Part shown: positions 57,672-64,000 of the stretch, piece after piece
Position numbering within the stretch: position 1 is the stretch's first letter
Layout of the letters: each line of letters begins with the position of its first letter
DNA from: an uncultured Eubacteriales bacterium
GTDB lineage: Bacteria > Bacillota > Clostridia > Christensenellales > CAG-138
Reading direction: 5' to 3'
NCBI GenBank assembly: GCA_902798825.1
Contig: CADBYI010000001.1
Location: 19,999 to 83,998 of the forward strand
Length of the DNA stretch: 64,000 nucleotides
Translations under genes and position numbers: made by a program
The notes under the pieces: generated by a model
The model's database searches: none
Told to the model about the DNA's origin: nothing
What the model saw: only the letters and a program-made list of their open reading frames with translations

Positions 57672-59711
57672 ATGGATAAGATACAGCAGACCCGGCCCGT
57701 GCCCGGGCAGGAGAATGATCGAAGGAAACGATGGAGATGGCTGTCGTTCCTCATGATGACCTACGATTTTATCGCCATTTGCTTCGCCTGGTTCGCGGTC
57801 CTCTGGGCCCGATTCGACCTACAGCTGGCCCAGATCCCCTCCGCCTATTTACTGGCGTATCGGCGGTTCATCGTCCCCTATGCTCTGGCGACGATCCTGC
57901 TGCTGGTGATCTTTCGGCTGTACCGGAGCCTGTGGCGGTATGCCAGCATGCCGGAGCTTGTACGGCTGTTGGCGGTGTGCATCCTTTCCAGCGCGCTGCA
58001 TACCATAGGGATCACCGCTCTGTTTCGAAATGCTCTTCCTGGCGGCCGCATGCCCCTGTCCTACTATCTCGGCGGGGCGCTGCTGCAGCTGCTGTTGCTG
58101 GGGGGGATCCGGTTCGCCTATCGGCTCCTGCGCTACGAGGCCAGGCAGTACCTCCAGCGCAGCGAAGTGTTGGGCCGGGTCATGCTCATCGGTGCCGGCG
58201 ATGCGGGTCAGATGATTCTGCGGGACCTAAGCCAGATGGACCGTCCCGAGGACAAGGTGGTGTGCATCATCGACGACGATCCCAACAAGTGGGGGCGCTT
58301 CCTGGAGGGGGTGCCCGTGGTGGGCGGTCGGGACGACATCCTGTTGAACGTGAAGAAGTATCACGTGACCAAGATATATCTGGCCATCCCCAGCGCCACG
58401 GCGCCGGAGAAACGAGACATTCTGGATATCTGCAGCCAGACGGACTGCGAGCTCAAGCAGCTGCCCGGCATGTTTCAGTTCCTGACGGGCCAGGTCACGG
58501 TGGCCGCCATGAAGGAGGTGTCCGTAGAGGATCTGCTGGGCCGGGACCCCATCCAGGCGGATATGCGGGAGGTCTTCGAGTTCATCCACGGCAAGCGGGT
58601 GCTGGTCACCGGCGGCGGCGGCTCCATCGGCAGTGAGCTCTGCCGGCAGATCGCGGCCCACGACCCGGCGGAGCTGATCATCTTCGACATCTATGAAAAC
58701 AACGCCTACGATATCCAGCTGGAGCTGAGGGCCAATTTCCCCAACCTGAAGCTAACCACCCTCATCGGCTCCGTGCGGGACAGCCGCCGGATCTTTCAGG
58801 TGTTCGATACCTATCGGCCTCAGATCGTCTATCATGCGGCGGCCCACAAGCACGTGCCCCTCATGGAAGACAGCCCCTGCGAGGCTATCAAAAACAACAC
58901 CATCGGCACCTATAAGACCGCCTACGCCGCCATGGTCCACGGCTGCGAGCGGTTCGTGCTCATCTCCACGGACAAGGCGGTGAACCCCACCAACGTAATG
59001 GGCACCACCAAGCGGCTGTGCGAGATGATCATCCAGTGCTTCGACGCCAAGATTAAGGCCGGCAAGGCGGACGAACTGCCCCAGCTTTTCACCCACATGG
59101 GCTTTGAAAACGCGGACAAGGACGGCACGGGGAAGGTGTTTAAGAACATCAAGACCGAGTTCGTGGCGGTACGCTTCGGGAACGTGCTGGGCAGCAACGG
59201 CTCCGTGATCGGCGTCTTCAAGAAGCAGATCGCCAAGGGCGGCCCTGTGACCGTGACGCATCCGGACATCATCCGGTACTTTATGACCATTCCGGAGGCG
59301 GTGAGCCTGGTGATGCTGGCGGGGACCTATGCCCATGGCGGTGAGATCTTCGTGCTGGACATGGGCCGGCCTGTGAAGATCGATACCCTGGCCAAGAACC
59401 TGATCAAGTTGGCGGGCTTCAAACCCGGTGTGGACATACAGATCGCCTACACCGGCCTTCGACCCGGGGAAAAGCTGTATGAGGAAAAGCTGATGGCTGA
59501 GGAGGGCCTGCGCAAAACGGACAACAAGCTCATCCACATCGGCAGTCCCATCCCCTTCGATCATGACAAGTTCCTGGTGGAGCTGGTGGCCCTGATGGAT
59601 GCGGCCTACTCTAACAAGGCGGACGTGCGCGAGCGGCTCATGGCCATGGTACCCACCTATCATCCGGCCCATATCAAGCCCCTTTCCGAAACTCAGCAGC
59701 AGGCCGGTTGA
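57672..59711 (+). CDS. CapD/PglF-type nucleoside-diphosphate-sugar 4,6-dehydratase
   Basis: A 679-residue membrane enzyme: four N-terminal helices (about 25-150), a CoA-binding-like Rossmann domain (VLGRVMLIGAGDAGQMILRDL) and an extended SDR domain with VLVTGGGGSIGSELCRQI near residue 310, YHAAAHKHVPLMED, and STDKAVNPTNVMGTTKR, where the usual Tyr is Met as in this subfamily. It should convert UDP-GlcNAc to the 4-keto-6-deoxy sugar, the first step toward bacillosamine or FucNAc-type residues. SD GAGAGATAGAG is modest. Confidence 0.94.
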   Translation: MDKIQQTRPVPGQENDRRKRWRWLSFLMMTYDFIAICFAWFAVLWARFDLQLAQIPSAYLLAYRRFIVPYALATILLLVIFRLYRSLWRYASMPELVRLLAVCILSSALHTIGITALFRNALPGGRMPLSYYLGGALLQLLLLGGIRFAYRLLRYEARQYLQRSEVLGRVMLIGAGDAGQMILRDLSQMDRPEDKVVCIIDDDPNKWGRFLEGVPVVGGRDDILLNVKKYHVTKIYLAIPSATAPEKRDILDICSQTDCELKQLPGMFQFLTGQVTVAAMKEVSVEDLLGRDPIQADMREVFEFIHGKRVLVTGGGGSIGSELCRQIAAHDPAELIIFDIYENNAYDIQLELRANFPNLKLTTLIGSVRDSRRIFQVFDTYRPQIVYHAAAHKHVPLMEDSPCEAIKNNTIGTYKTAYAAMVHGCERFVLISTDKAVNPTNVMGTTKRLCEMIIQCFDAKIKAGKADELPQLFTHMGFENADKDGTGKVFKNIKTEFVAVRFGNVLGSNGSVIGVFKKQIAKGGPVTVTHPDIIRYFMTIPEAVSLVMLAGTYAHGGEIFVLDMGRPVKIDTLAKNLIKLAGFKPGVDIQIAYTGLRPGEKLYEEKLMAEEGLRKTDNKLIHIGSPIPFDHDKFLVELVALMDAAYSNKADVRERLMAMVPTYHPAHIKPLSETQQQAG

Positions 59712-59746
59712 CGCCCCACAATCACAATAGCGCAAAGAAATCGCAT

Positions 59747-59778
59747 CGAAAGCCAGGGAAAACGATCCCTGGCTTTCG
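59747..59778 (+). terminator. Hairpin after CapD, terminator without U-tract
   Basis: A 13-bp stem (59747-59759 with 59766-59778, loop AAACGA) lacks a following T run. It may be an inefficient terminator, of the kind LoaP could override. Confidence 0.6.
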
Positions 59779-59868
59779 TACATCAACCTGTCTAAGATCT
59801 TTTAAAAGTATAATGTTCAAGCAGTAAGATATATTCCGACCCACAGCGGGCGACCACGTCCGGTTGCC

Positions 59869-59897
59869 TTGACTAATCCTGCGTTTTCTTGTATACT
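59869..59897 (+). promoter_or_regulatory. Second promoter of the polysaccharide locus
   Basis: TTGACT, 17-base spacer, TATACT, followed 24 bases later by TATGGTGTATTG, like the first promoter. Confidence 0.83.
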
Positions 59898-60348
59898 TCA
59901 CTCTGTATAGTAAGCAGTAGTATGGTGTATTGCATACATATGCGATCAATCGACTTTTTTGATCGGCAGGGACAGGAAGCCGAAACGGACGGCGCGCGGC
60001 CATAGTCGCCCCGGGACCGATCGACCGACAGAGAGAAGGCCCATCGAAGTGCAGTTGCGCTCCGATCACCGGAGGCGTGGCAAAATTCACCAGTAGAGCG
60101 ATCAATGAAATGAAAATCTGCCAGAAGAGATACTGTTTTTTCATATAGTTGGTCAAGGCATTAGGACAGATATTCACAGCGTTTTGACTACACTATTGAG
60201 CAATCTCAAAGAAATCTTCAAATCGTTCCAAGAAAGTGACAGACGACCCGATTACTCAGAGAAGGTCAAAGTAATGCTCGTGGATCACTATGAAAGGATA
60301 AGCAGAGGGAAGCAGATCGAAGAAAACAGGTAGACGCGAGGAACTGAA
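59898..60348. other. Long leader / junction region with gene fragments
   Basis: No intact gene is supported here. On the minus strand from ATG 60144 a short hydrophobic start (MKKQYLFWQIFISLIALLVNFATPP) then degenerates into unlikely sequence. On the plus strand 60148-60333 encodes a coding-like tail (LKEIFKSFQESD, VKVMLVDHYERISRGK) without a start codon. Composition shifts from GC-rich to AT-rich within this stretch. It is probably a recombination joint and untranslated leader. Confidence 0.5.
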
Positions 60349-60723
60349 ATGATAGAAGCTGTTCATCATATAGCGATTATTGTGAGCGGTGATCCGTGCC
60401 TAGAGTTTTATCGTTTGCTTGGTTTCGTAGAAACCTACAGGAATAAACGGAAACATGATACAGTAGTTCTCATGAACGGCTATGGAATCCAGTTGGAGCT
60501 TTTTATTGATCCCTCTCACCCTTCTCACGTTTATGGTCCTGAAGAACCTATTGGCTTCAGGCACTTCGCGTTGAAAGTTGACAGACTGGAAGATGAAATC
60601 AAAAGGCTGAGAGTGGAGAGCGAAGAGGTTATCGAGTTTGGACCCATCATGAATGATTGGACTGGTGTTCGGTTTTGTTTCATCAAGGATTACGATGGGC
60701 TGACAATTGAACTGCATGAGTAG
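60349..60723 (+). CDS. VOC family protein (glyoxalase-like)
   Basis: A 124-residue single VOC domain of the SMU1112c/YaeR type. Metal ligands appear as His in EAVHHIAIIV, Glu in IQLELFI, His in FRHFALKV and Glu in TIELHE. The FYRLLGF and KDYDGLTIEL patterns are typical. The reaction is unknown. In polysaccharide loci such a protein could act in sugar modification, or be a passenger. GAGGAAC precedes ATG. AT-richer than genes upstream. Confidence 0.85.
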   Translation: MIEAVHHIAIIVSGDPCLEFYRLLGFVETYRNKRKHDTVVLMNGYGIQLELFIDPSHPSHVYGPEEPIGFRHFALKVDRLEDEIKRLRVESEEVIEFGPIMNDWTGVRFCFIKDYDGLTIELHE

Positions 60724-61009
60724 CATATAATTGTTACGGGTTTTTAGACTGCAGAAATAACTTTCGATGATAAGTGGGAGACAAGTCAAATCAATACCGG
60801 ACACTACTATGATACAGATGCGGAGGATTCTCTTAGACAACATGGAGAAAGATAGAGAAACGATCTTCGGAAGGAATAATATGTGAGTTGCTATAGAAGT
60901 GTCATTTGCTGGCGTTAGTGAGCCGTTGGACGCATTGACCATATTATATACTCATCTGTGAGCAAGCGGTTGCGTGGAGTCTGATAATTGTGTTGAGGAT
61001 GGAAAGCAT
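60724..61009. other. Non-coding gap, possible gene remnants
   Basis: Short open stretches exist but none has a site plus a recognisable domain. A weak TATACT near 60950 lacks a convincing -35 at proper spacing. No supported feature. Confidence 0.4.
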
Positions 61010-61861
61010 ATGAACCATTGGATAGCCATTTTATTGGTTATAGTTGGACTGTTCCTGATCATGTATGTGGTTGCTTTGATAAAGAGACCAGGGAGCAGAT
61101 ATAAGGACAAGCCAGATGAGCAAAACCCGATGCAGGGAAAGATGGTTCGGTTTGTGGAGAATGCAAACGAGAAGGAAAACGCAGACGGTGTGAGAGGACA
61201 CTTGGAAGCTGTTGGACCGAGCAATCACAGGGCTGGCATATACGAGAAAGTGATTAAGCGCTGCCTGGATTTGATTCTTTCTTTTGGCGGACTAGTGATT
61301 CTTTCTCCTTTGTTTTTGGCTTTGAGTTTATGGATTGTTATAGATGATCCTGGCCCAGTTCTCTTCAAGCAAAAGAGGATCGGCAAGGATAAACAGTATT
61401 TCGCTTTACATAAATTCCGGTCTATGAAGACTTCAACCCCTCATAATGTGCCGACACATATGCTGGAGAACCCGGAGCAGTACATTACGAAATCAGGCAA
61501 GTTTATTCGCACACATTCTCTCGATGAGCTACCTCAGATATGGGACATCTTTATTGGAAACATGAGCGTGATTGGCCCTCGTCCTGGCCTGTGGAATCAA
61601 GATTTGCTGACAGCAGAGCGGGATAAGTACAAGGCGAACGATATCAAGCCTGGTCTGACTGGTTGGGCACAGATCAATGGTAGAGATGAACTTGAAATCC
61701 CAGATAAGGCGAAGCTTGATGGTGAATACACAAATAATCTCGGATTGAAGATGGACATCAAGTGCTTTCTTGGGAGCCTTCATGTGTTCAGCAAGGATGA
61801 GTCGGTTGTAGAGGGTGGAACCGGGGAGATGAAGAAGCACGAAAGTACGGAAGATAAATGA
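61010..61861 (+). CDS. Polyprenyl-phosphate sugar-1-phosphate transferase
   Basis: A 283-residue bacterial sugar transferase with two hydrophobic parts (about 3-24 and 90-118), the latter being the family's membrane hairpin. Core motifs: RIGKDKQYFALHKFRSMKT, HSLDELPQIWDIFIGNMSVIGPRPGLWNQ and PGLTGWAQINGRDE. It transfers a sugar phosphate from a UDP-sugar to undecaprenyl phosphate, the first committed step of the repeat unit, probably using the CapD-pathway product. ATG 61010 is chosen because GAGGATGGA precedes it and upstream codons are not family-like. Confidence 0.93.
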   Translation: MNHWIAILLVIVGLFLIMYVVALIKRPGSRYKDKPDEQNPMQGKMVRFVENANEKENADGVRGHLEAVGPSNHRAGIYEKVIKRCLDLILSFGGLVILSPLFLALSLWIVIDDPGPVLFKQKRIGKDKQYFALHKFRSMKTSTPHNVPTHMLENPEQYITKSGKFIRTHSLDELPQIWDIFIGNMSVIGPRPGLWNQDLLTAERDKYKANDIKPGLTGWAQINGRDELEIPDKAKLDGEYTNNLGLKMDIKCFLGSLHVFSKDESVVEGGTGEMKKHESTEDK

Positions 61862-61871
61862 GGAACTGAAT

Positions 61872-62744
61872 TTGAAAAATATACTAATCACAGGAGCAGG
61901 ATCATTTGTAGGAACGGCGGTACAGCGCCATTTGGAGACCTTCCCAGAAACATTTTTAGTCACGACGATTGGTACAAAAAATAGTGAGTGGAAGGAACTA
62001 GATTTCTCTCAGTTCGATGCAGTCTACCACGTAGCTGGTCTCGCTCATTCTGATGTGGGTAAGGTGACGGAGGAGATTAAGAAGAAGTATTACGCAATTA
62101 ACTGCGATCTTACTATAGCTGTAGCAAAGAAAGCCAAGACAGAGGGAGTGAAGCAGTTTATCTTCATGTCCTCTGCTATCGTGTACGGTGACTCTGCACC
62201 GATTGGTAAAGAGAAGATGATTGGCAGGACCACACCATACTCCCCAGCCAACTTCTATGGTGATAGTAAAGTGCAGGCTGAAAAGGGATTGCTGCCGCTG
62301 CAGGATGAGCAGTTCAAGGTAGTGATATTAAGATGTCCGATGATATATGGCAAGGAAGGAAAAGGAAACTTTCCGATCCTTGAAAAGATGGCATTGAAGA
62401 TGCCGCTATTCCCGAAAGTAGAAAACAAGAGAAGCATGCTCTATGTTGGAAACCTTGCAGAGTTTGTGCGCCTGATGGTTGAGAACGAGGAGTCAGGTAT
62501 CTTCTGGCCGTGCAATAAGGAGTGGAGCAACACATCTGAGCTGGTTAAGATGATAGCCGAATGCCATGGGAAGAGAGTAACGCTTGTTCCTGGCTTTGGA
62601 TGGGCGTTGAAACTACTCTCGCATGCTACGGGATACATCAATAAAGCATTCGGTAATCTCGCTTATGAAGAGCATCTCGGTGATTACAAGGCGGAGTATA
62701 GGTTATACAATCTGGTACAGAGCATAAAGGAGACGGAAGGCTAA
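61872..62744 (+). CDS. NAD-dependent epimerase/dehydratase
   Basis: A 290-residue extended SDR starting at TTG 61872 after GAGGAAC. It has ILITGAGSFVGTAV, VYHVAGLAHSD, MSSAIVYGDSAP, YGDSK (Y-x3-K) and RCPMIYGK. It resembles the WbpV/FnlA-associated C4 epimerase or reductase that completes N-acetylfucosamine-like or QuiNAc-type sugars. The exact sugar cannot be told. Confidence 0.88.
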   Translation: MKNILITGAGSFVGTAVQRHLETFPETFLVTTIGTKNSEWKELDFSQFDAVYHVAGLAHSDVGKVTEEIKKKYYAINCDLTIAVAKKAKTEGVKQFIFMSSAIVYGDSAPIGKEKMIGRTTPYSPANFYGDSKVQAEKGLLPLQDEQFKVVILRCPMIYGKEGKGNFPILEKMALKMPLFPKVENKRSMLYVGNLAEFVRLMVENEESGIFWPCNKEWSNTSELVKMIAECHGKRVTLVPGFGWALKLLSHATGYINKAFGNLAYEEHLGDYKAEYRLYNLVQSIKETEG

Positions 62745-63908
62745 ATGGAAAAACGAGCACTGCAGTTGGCTTCAGTTGCCTCGATGATTGATCAATTTAA
62801 TATTCCAAATATCGAAATCCTTCAGTCTCTTGGATATAAGGTGGATGTGGTTGCAGATTTTACTAATCCCGGAACAATCACAGTAGAGCGGAGTGAGAAT
62901 CTAAAAAAAAGACTGGCAGAAATGAATGTCACTGTTTTTGACATTGCAATTCCTCGTTCGTTGAATCCTAGAGCTATTTCAAGTGCATATAAGCAGGTCA
63001 AAGAACTACTTGAAAAAGAAGAATATAATCTCCTTCATTGTCACAGTCCTATTGGAGGAGTTATTGCAAGACAAGCGGCGAAAGGGCTGAGGAGAAGTGG
63101 GCTGAAAGTAATATATACTGCCCATGGTTTCCACTTCTACGACGGAGCCCCGATTAAGAACTGGCTGGTTTTCTACCCGATAGAGAAACATTACAGCCGT
63201 TACACAGATGTTCTAATTACGATTAATAAGGAAGATTATAAGAGAGCGTGTGAGAAGTTTAAAGCGAAGAAAACAGTATATGTTCCGGGTGTAGGAATAG
63301 ATACGGAGAAGTTTGTTCCGAATCAATTAGGGAGAAAAAGAATTAGAAGTGAACTTAACCTACCTGATGATCGCATATTGCTTCTTTCAGTTGGTGAGCT
63401 GAACGAGAATAAAAACCACATCTCTGTGGTTAGGGCTATTGCTGACATCCCTAATTTAACTTATGTGATTGTTGGTAAAGGTGAGAAAAAAAACGAGCTG
63501 GAGCAGGTAGCTGCTAAGTGTGGTGTGGATCTTAGGCTCCCTGGTTTTCGTACTGATGTCGCAGATTTTTATAATGCTGCTGATATATATATATTGCCAA
63601 GCAAAAGAGAGGGATTGAATGTTAGCCTTATGGAAGCGATGGCAGGTGGATTACCTATCGCTTGCGGAGATATTCGAGGCAATCGAGACTTAATTGATGG
63701 GTCAGGTGGATTCTTATTTAACCCGAATGATATTAAAAATATAGAAGAATGCATTATTAGAATTCTAGAGGATTCCCATGGGATGAGTGCTCATAATATA
63801 TGTAAGATTAAATCATTTAGTATTAAGGCTGTGGAGCGAAAAATGGAAGAAATCTACAGTGATAAGTTGGTACGGATTTCATCGGACAAGGTTAGGAGTA
63901 ATATATGA
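62745..63908 (+). CDS. Glycosyltransferase family 4
   Basis: A 387-residue GT-B enzyme starting directly after the epimerase stop. N-terminal acceptor domain has LASVASMIDQFNIPNIEIL and HCHSPIGGVIARQAAK, YTAHGFHFYDGAP; the donor domain has LLSVGELNENKNHISVVRAI, GKGEKKNELEQ, LPGFRTDVADFYNAADIYILPSKREGLNVSLMEAMAGGLPI with the E-x7-E nucleotide-sugar motif. It adds a sugar to the lipid-linked unit. Low GC. Confidence 0.95.
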   Translation: MEKRALQLASVASMIDQFNIPNIEILQSLGYKVDVVADFTNPGTITVERSENLKKRLAEMNVTVFDIAIPRSLNPRAISSAYKQVKELLEKEEYNLLHCHSPIGGVIARQAAKGLRRSGLKVIYTAHGFHFYDGAPIKNWLVFYPIEKHYSRYTDVLITINKEDYKRACEKFKAKKTVYVPGVGIDTEKFVPNQLGRKRIRSELNLPDDRILLLSVGELNENKNHISVVRAIADIPNLTYVIVGKGEKKNELEQVAAKCGVDLRLPGFRTDVADFYNAADIYILPSKREGLNVSLMEAMAGGLPIACGDIRGNRDLIDGSGGFLFNPNDIKNIEECIIRILEDSHGMSAHNICKIKSFSIKAVERKMEEIYSDKLVRISSDKVRSNI

Positions 63909-64000
63909 TGGAAATGCCTTTAGTAAGCATAATAATGGGCGTTTATAATGAGGAAGATTGTTTACAGAGATGTATTGATTCAATACTTGGTCAGACATAT
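63905..64000 (+). CDS. Glycosyltransferase family 2 (5' part only)
   Basis: The first 32 codons of a GT2 enzyme: MPLVSIIMGVYNEEDCLQRC then IDSILGQTY, the usual nucleotide-binding start. ATG overlaps the previous stop (ATGA). The gene runs off the window. Confidence 0.9.
   Translation, partial: MMEMPLVSIIMGVYNEEDCLQRCIDSILGQTY

Noticed and set aside
59722..60177. Minus-strand 151-codon frame between CapD and the VOC gene
   Set aside because: Only its first 30 residues look protein-like; it runs through the promoter and terminator region and lacks a ribosome binding site, so it is recorded as a fragment, not a gene.

Overview
The window looks like a chromosomal segment of a high-GC gut-type member of the Clostridia, probably Oscillospirales-like. 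This is inferred from a sporulation-type YtxC fragment, many Gram-positive families (DUF975, LCP, DUF4358/MBOAT/DHHW, LoaP, T-box and preQ1 leaders), clean TTGACA/TATAAT promoters and strong GGAGG ribosome binding sites. Coding density is high, with GC-rich third positions up to about 60 kb. After that the base composition falls sharply inside a polysaccharide locus. No CRISPR array, transposase, prophage gene or rRNA was seen.

Layout. 0-7 kb: end of a YtxC-like gene, then a MacAB-like efflux operon with two paralogous adaptor proteins. 7-19 kb: a plus-strand housekeeping run (methyltransferase, gamma-glutamyltransferase, CBS/DRTGG pyrophosphatase, secreted tyrosine phosphatase, uridine kinase, DUF1461, TsaD, GNAT, Nudix, glycosyltransferase) ending in tRNA-Glu(CUC). 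19-24 kb: a minus-strand signalling island. It holds a PHP phosphoesterase, a STAS-kinase-HATPase triple fusion, a relic of a PP2C phosphatase, a YdcF-like membrane protein and a chimeric small STAS-derived ORF. 24-29 kb: DUF975, PepT and an O-acylation cassette. 29-34 kb: SDR and a queuosine-precursor transporter under a preQ1-I-type riboswitch, Na/Pi symporter, LCP enzyme. 34-42 kb: transglutaminase, a frameshifted membrane gene, UvrA-like ATPase, and a birA-DUF1284-bioY biotin operon behind a likely BirA operator. 42-46 kb: Mrp ATPase, then a sirtuin and a truncated ComEC facing apart from leaderless-looking promoters, then a methyltransferase-Nudix fusion. 46-49 kb: metNIQ under a T-box. 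49-54 kb: hydrolase, NusG-II/Gx pair, NlpC/P60, nadE, galE. 53.6-64 kb: a LoaP-headed polysaccharide locus with two tandem LCP ligases, a CapD/PglF dehydratase and, past the composition break, a phosphoglycosyl transferase, epimerase and glycosyltransferases.

How the parts fit. LoaP plausibly antiterminates the long polysaccharide operons. CapD makes the nucleotide sugar, the sugar transferase starts the lipid-linked unit, the glycosyltransferases extend it, and LCP enzymes attach the glycan to the wall. Three nutrient systems have recognisable control: methionine uptake (T-box), biotin uptake (BirA operator) and queuosine precursor uptake (preQ1-I). The most unusual items are the one-polypeptide partner-switching protein with its decayed neighbours, the alkyltransferase-Nudix fusion, and the leaderless-looking divergent promoters.
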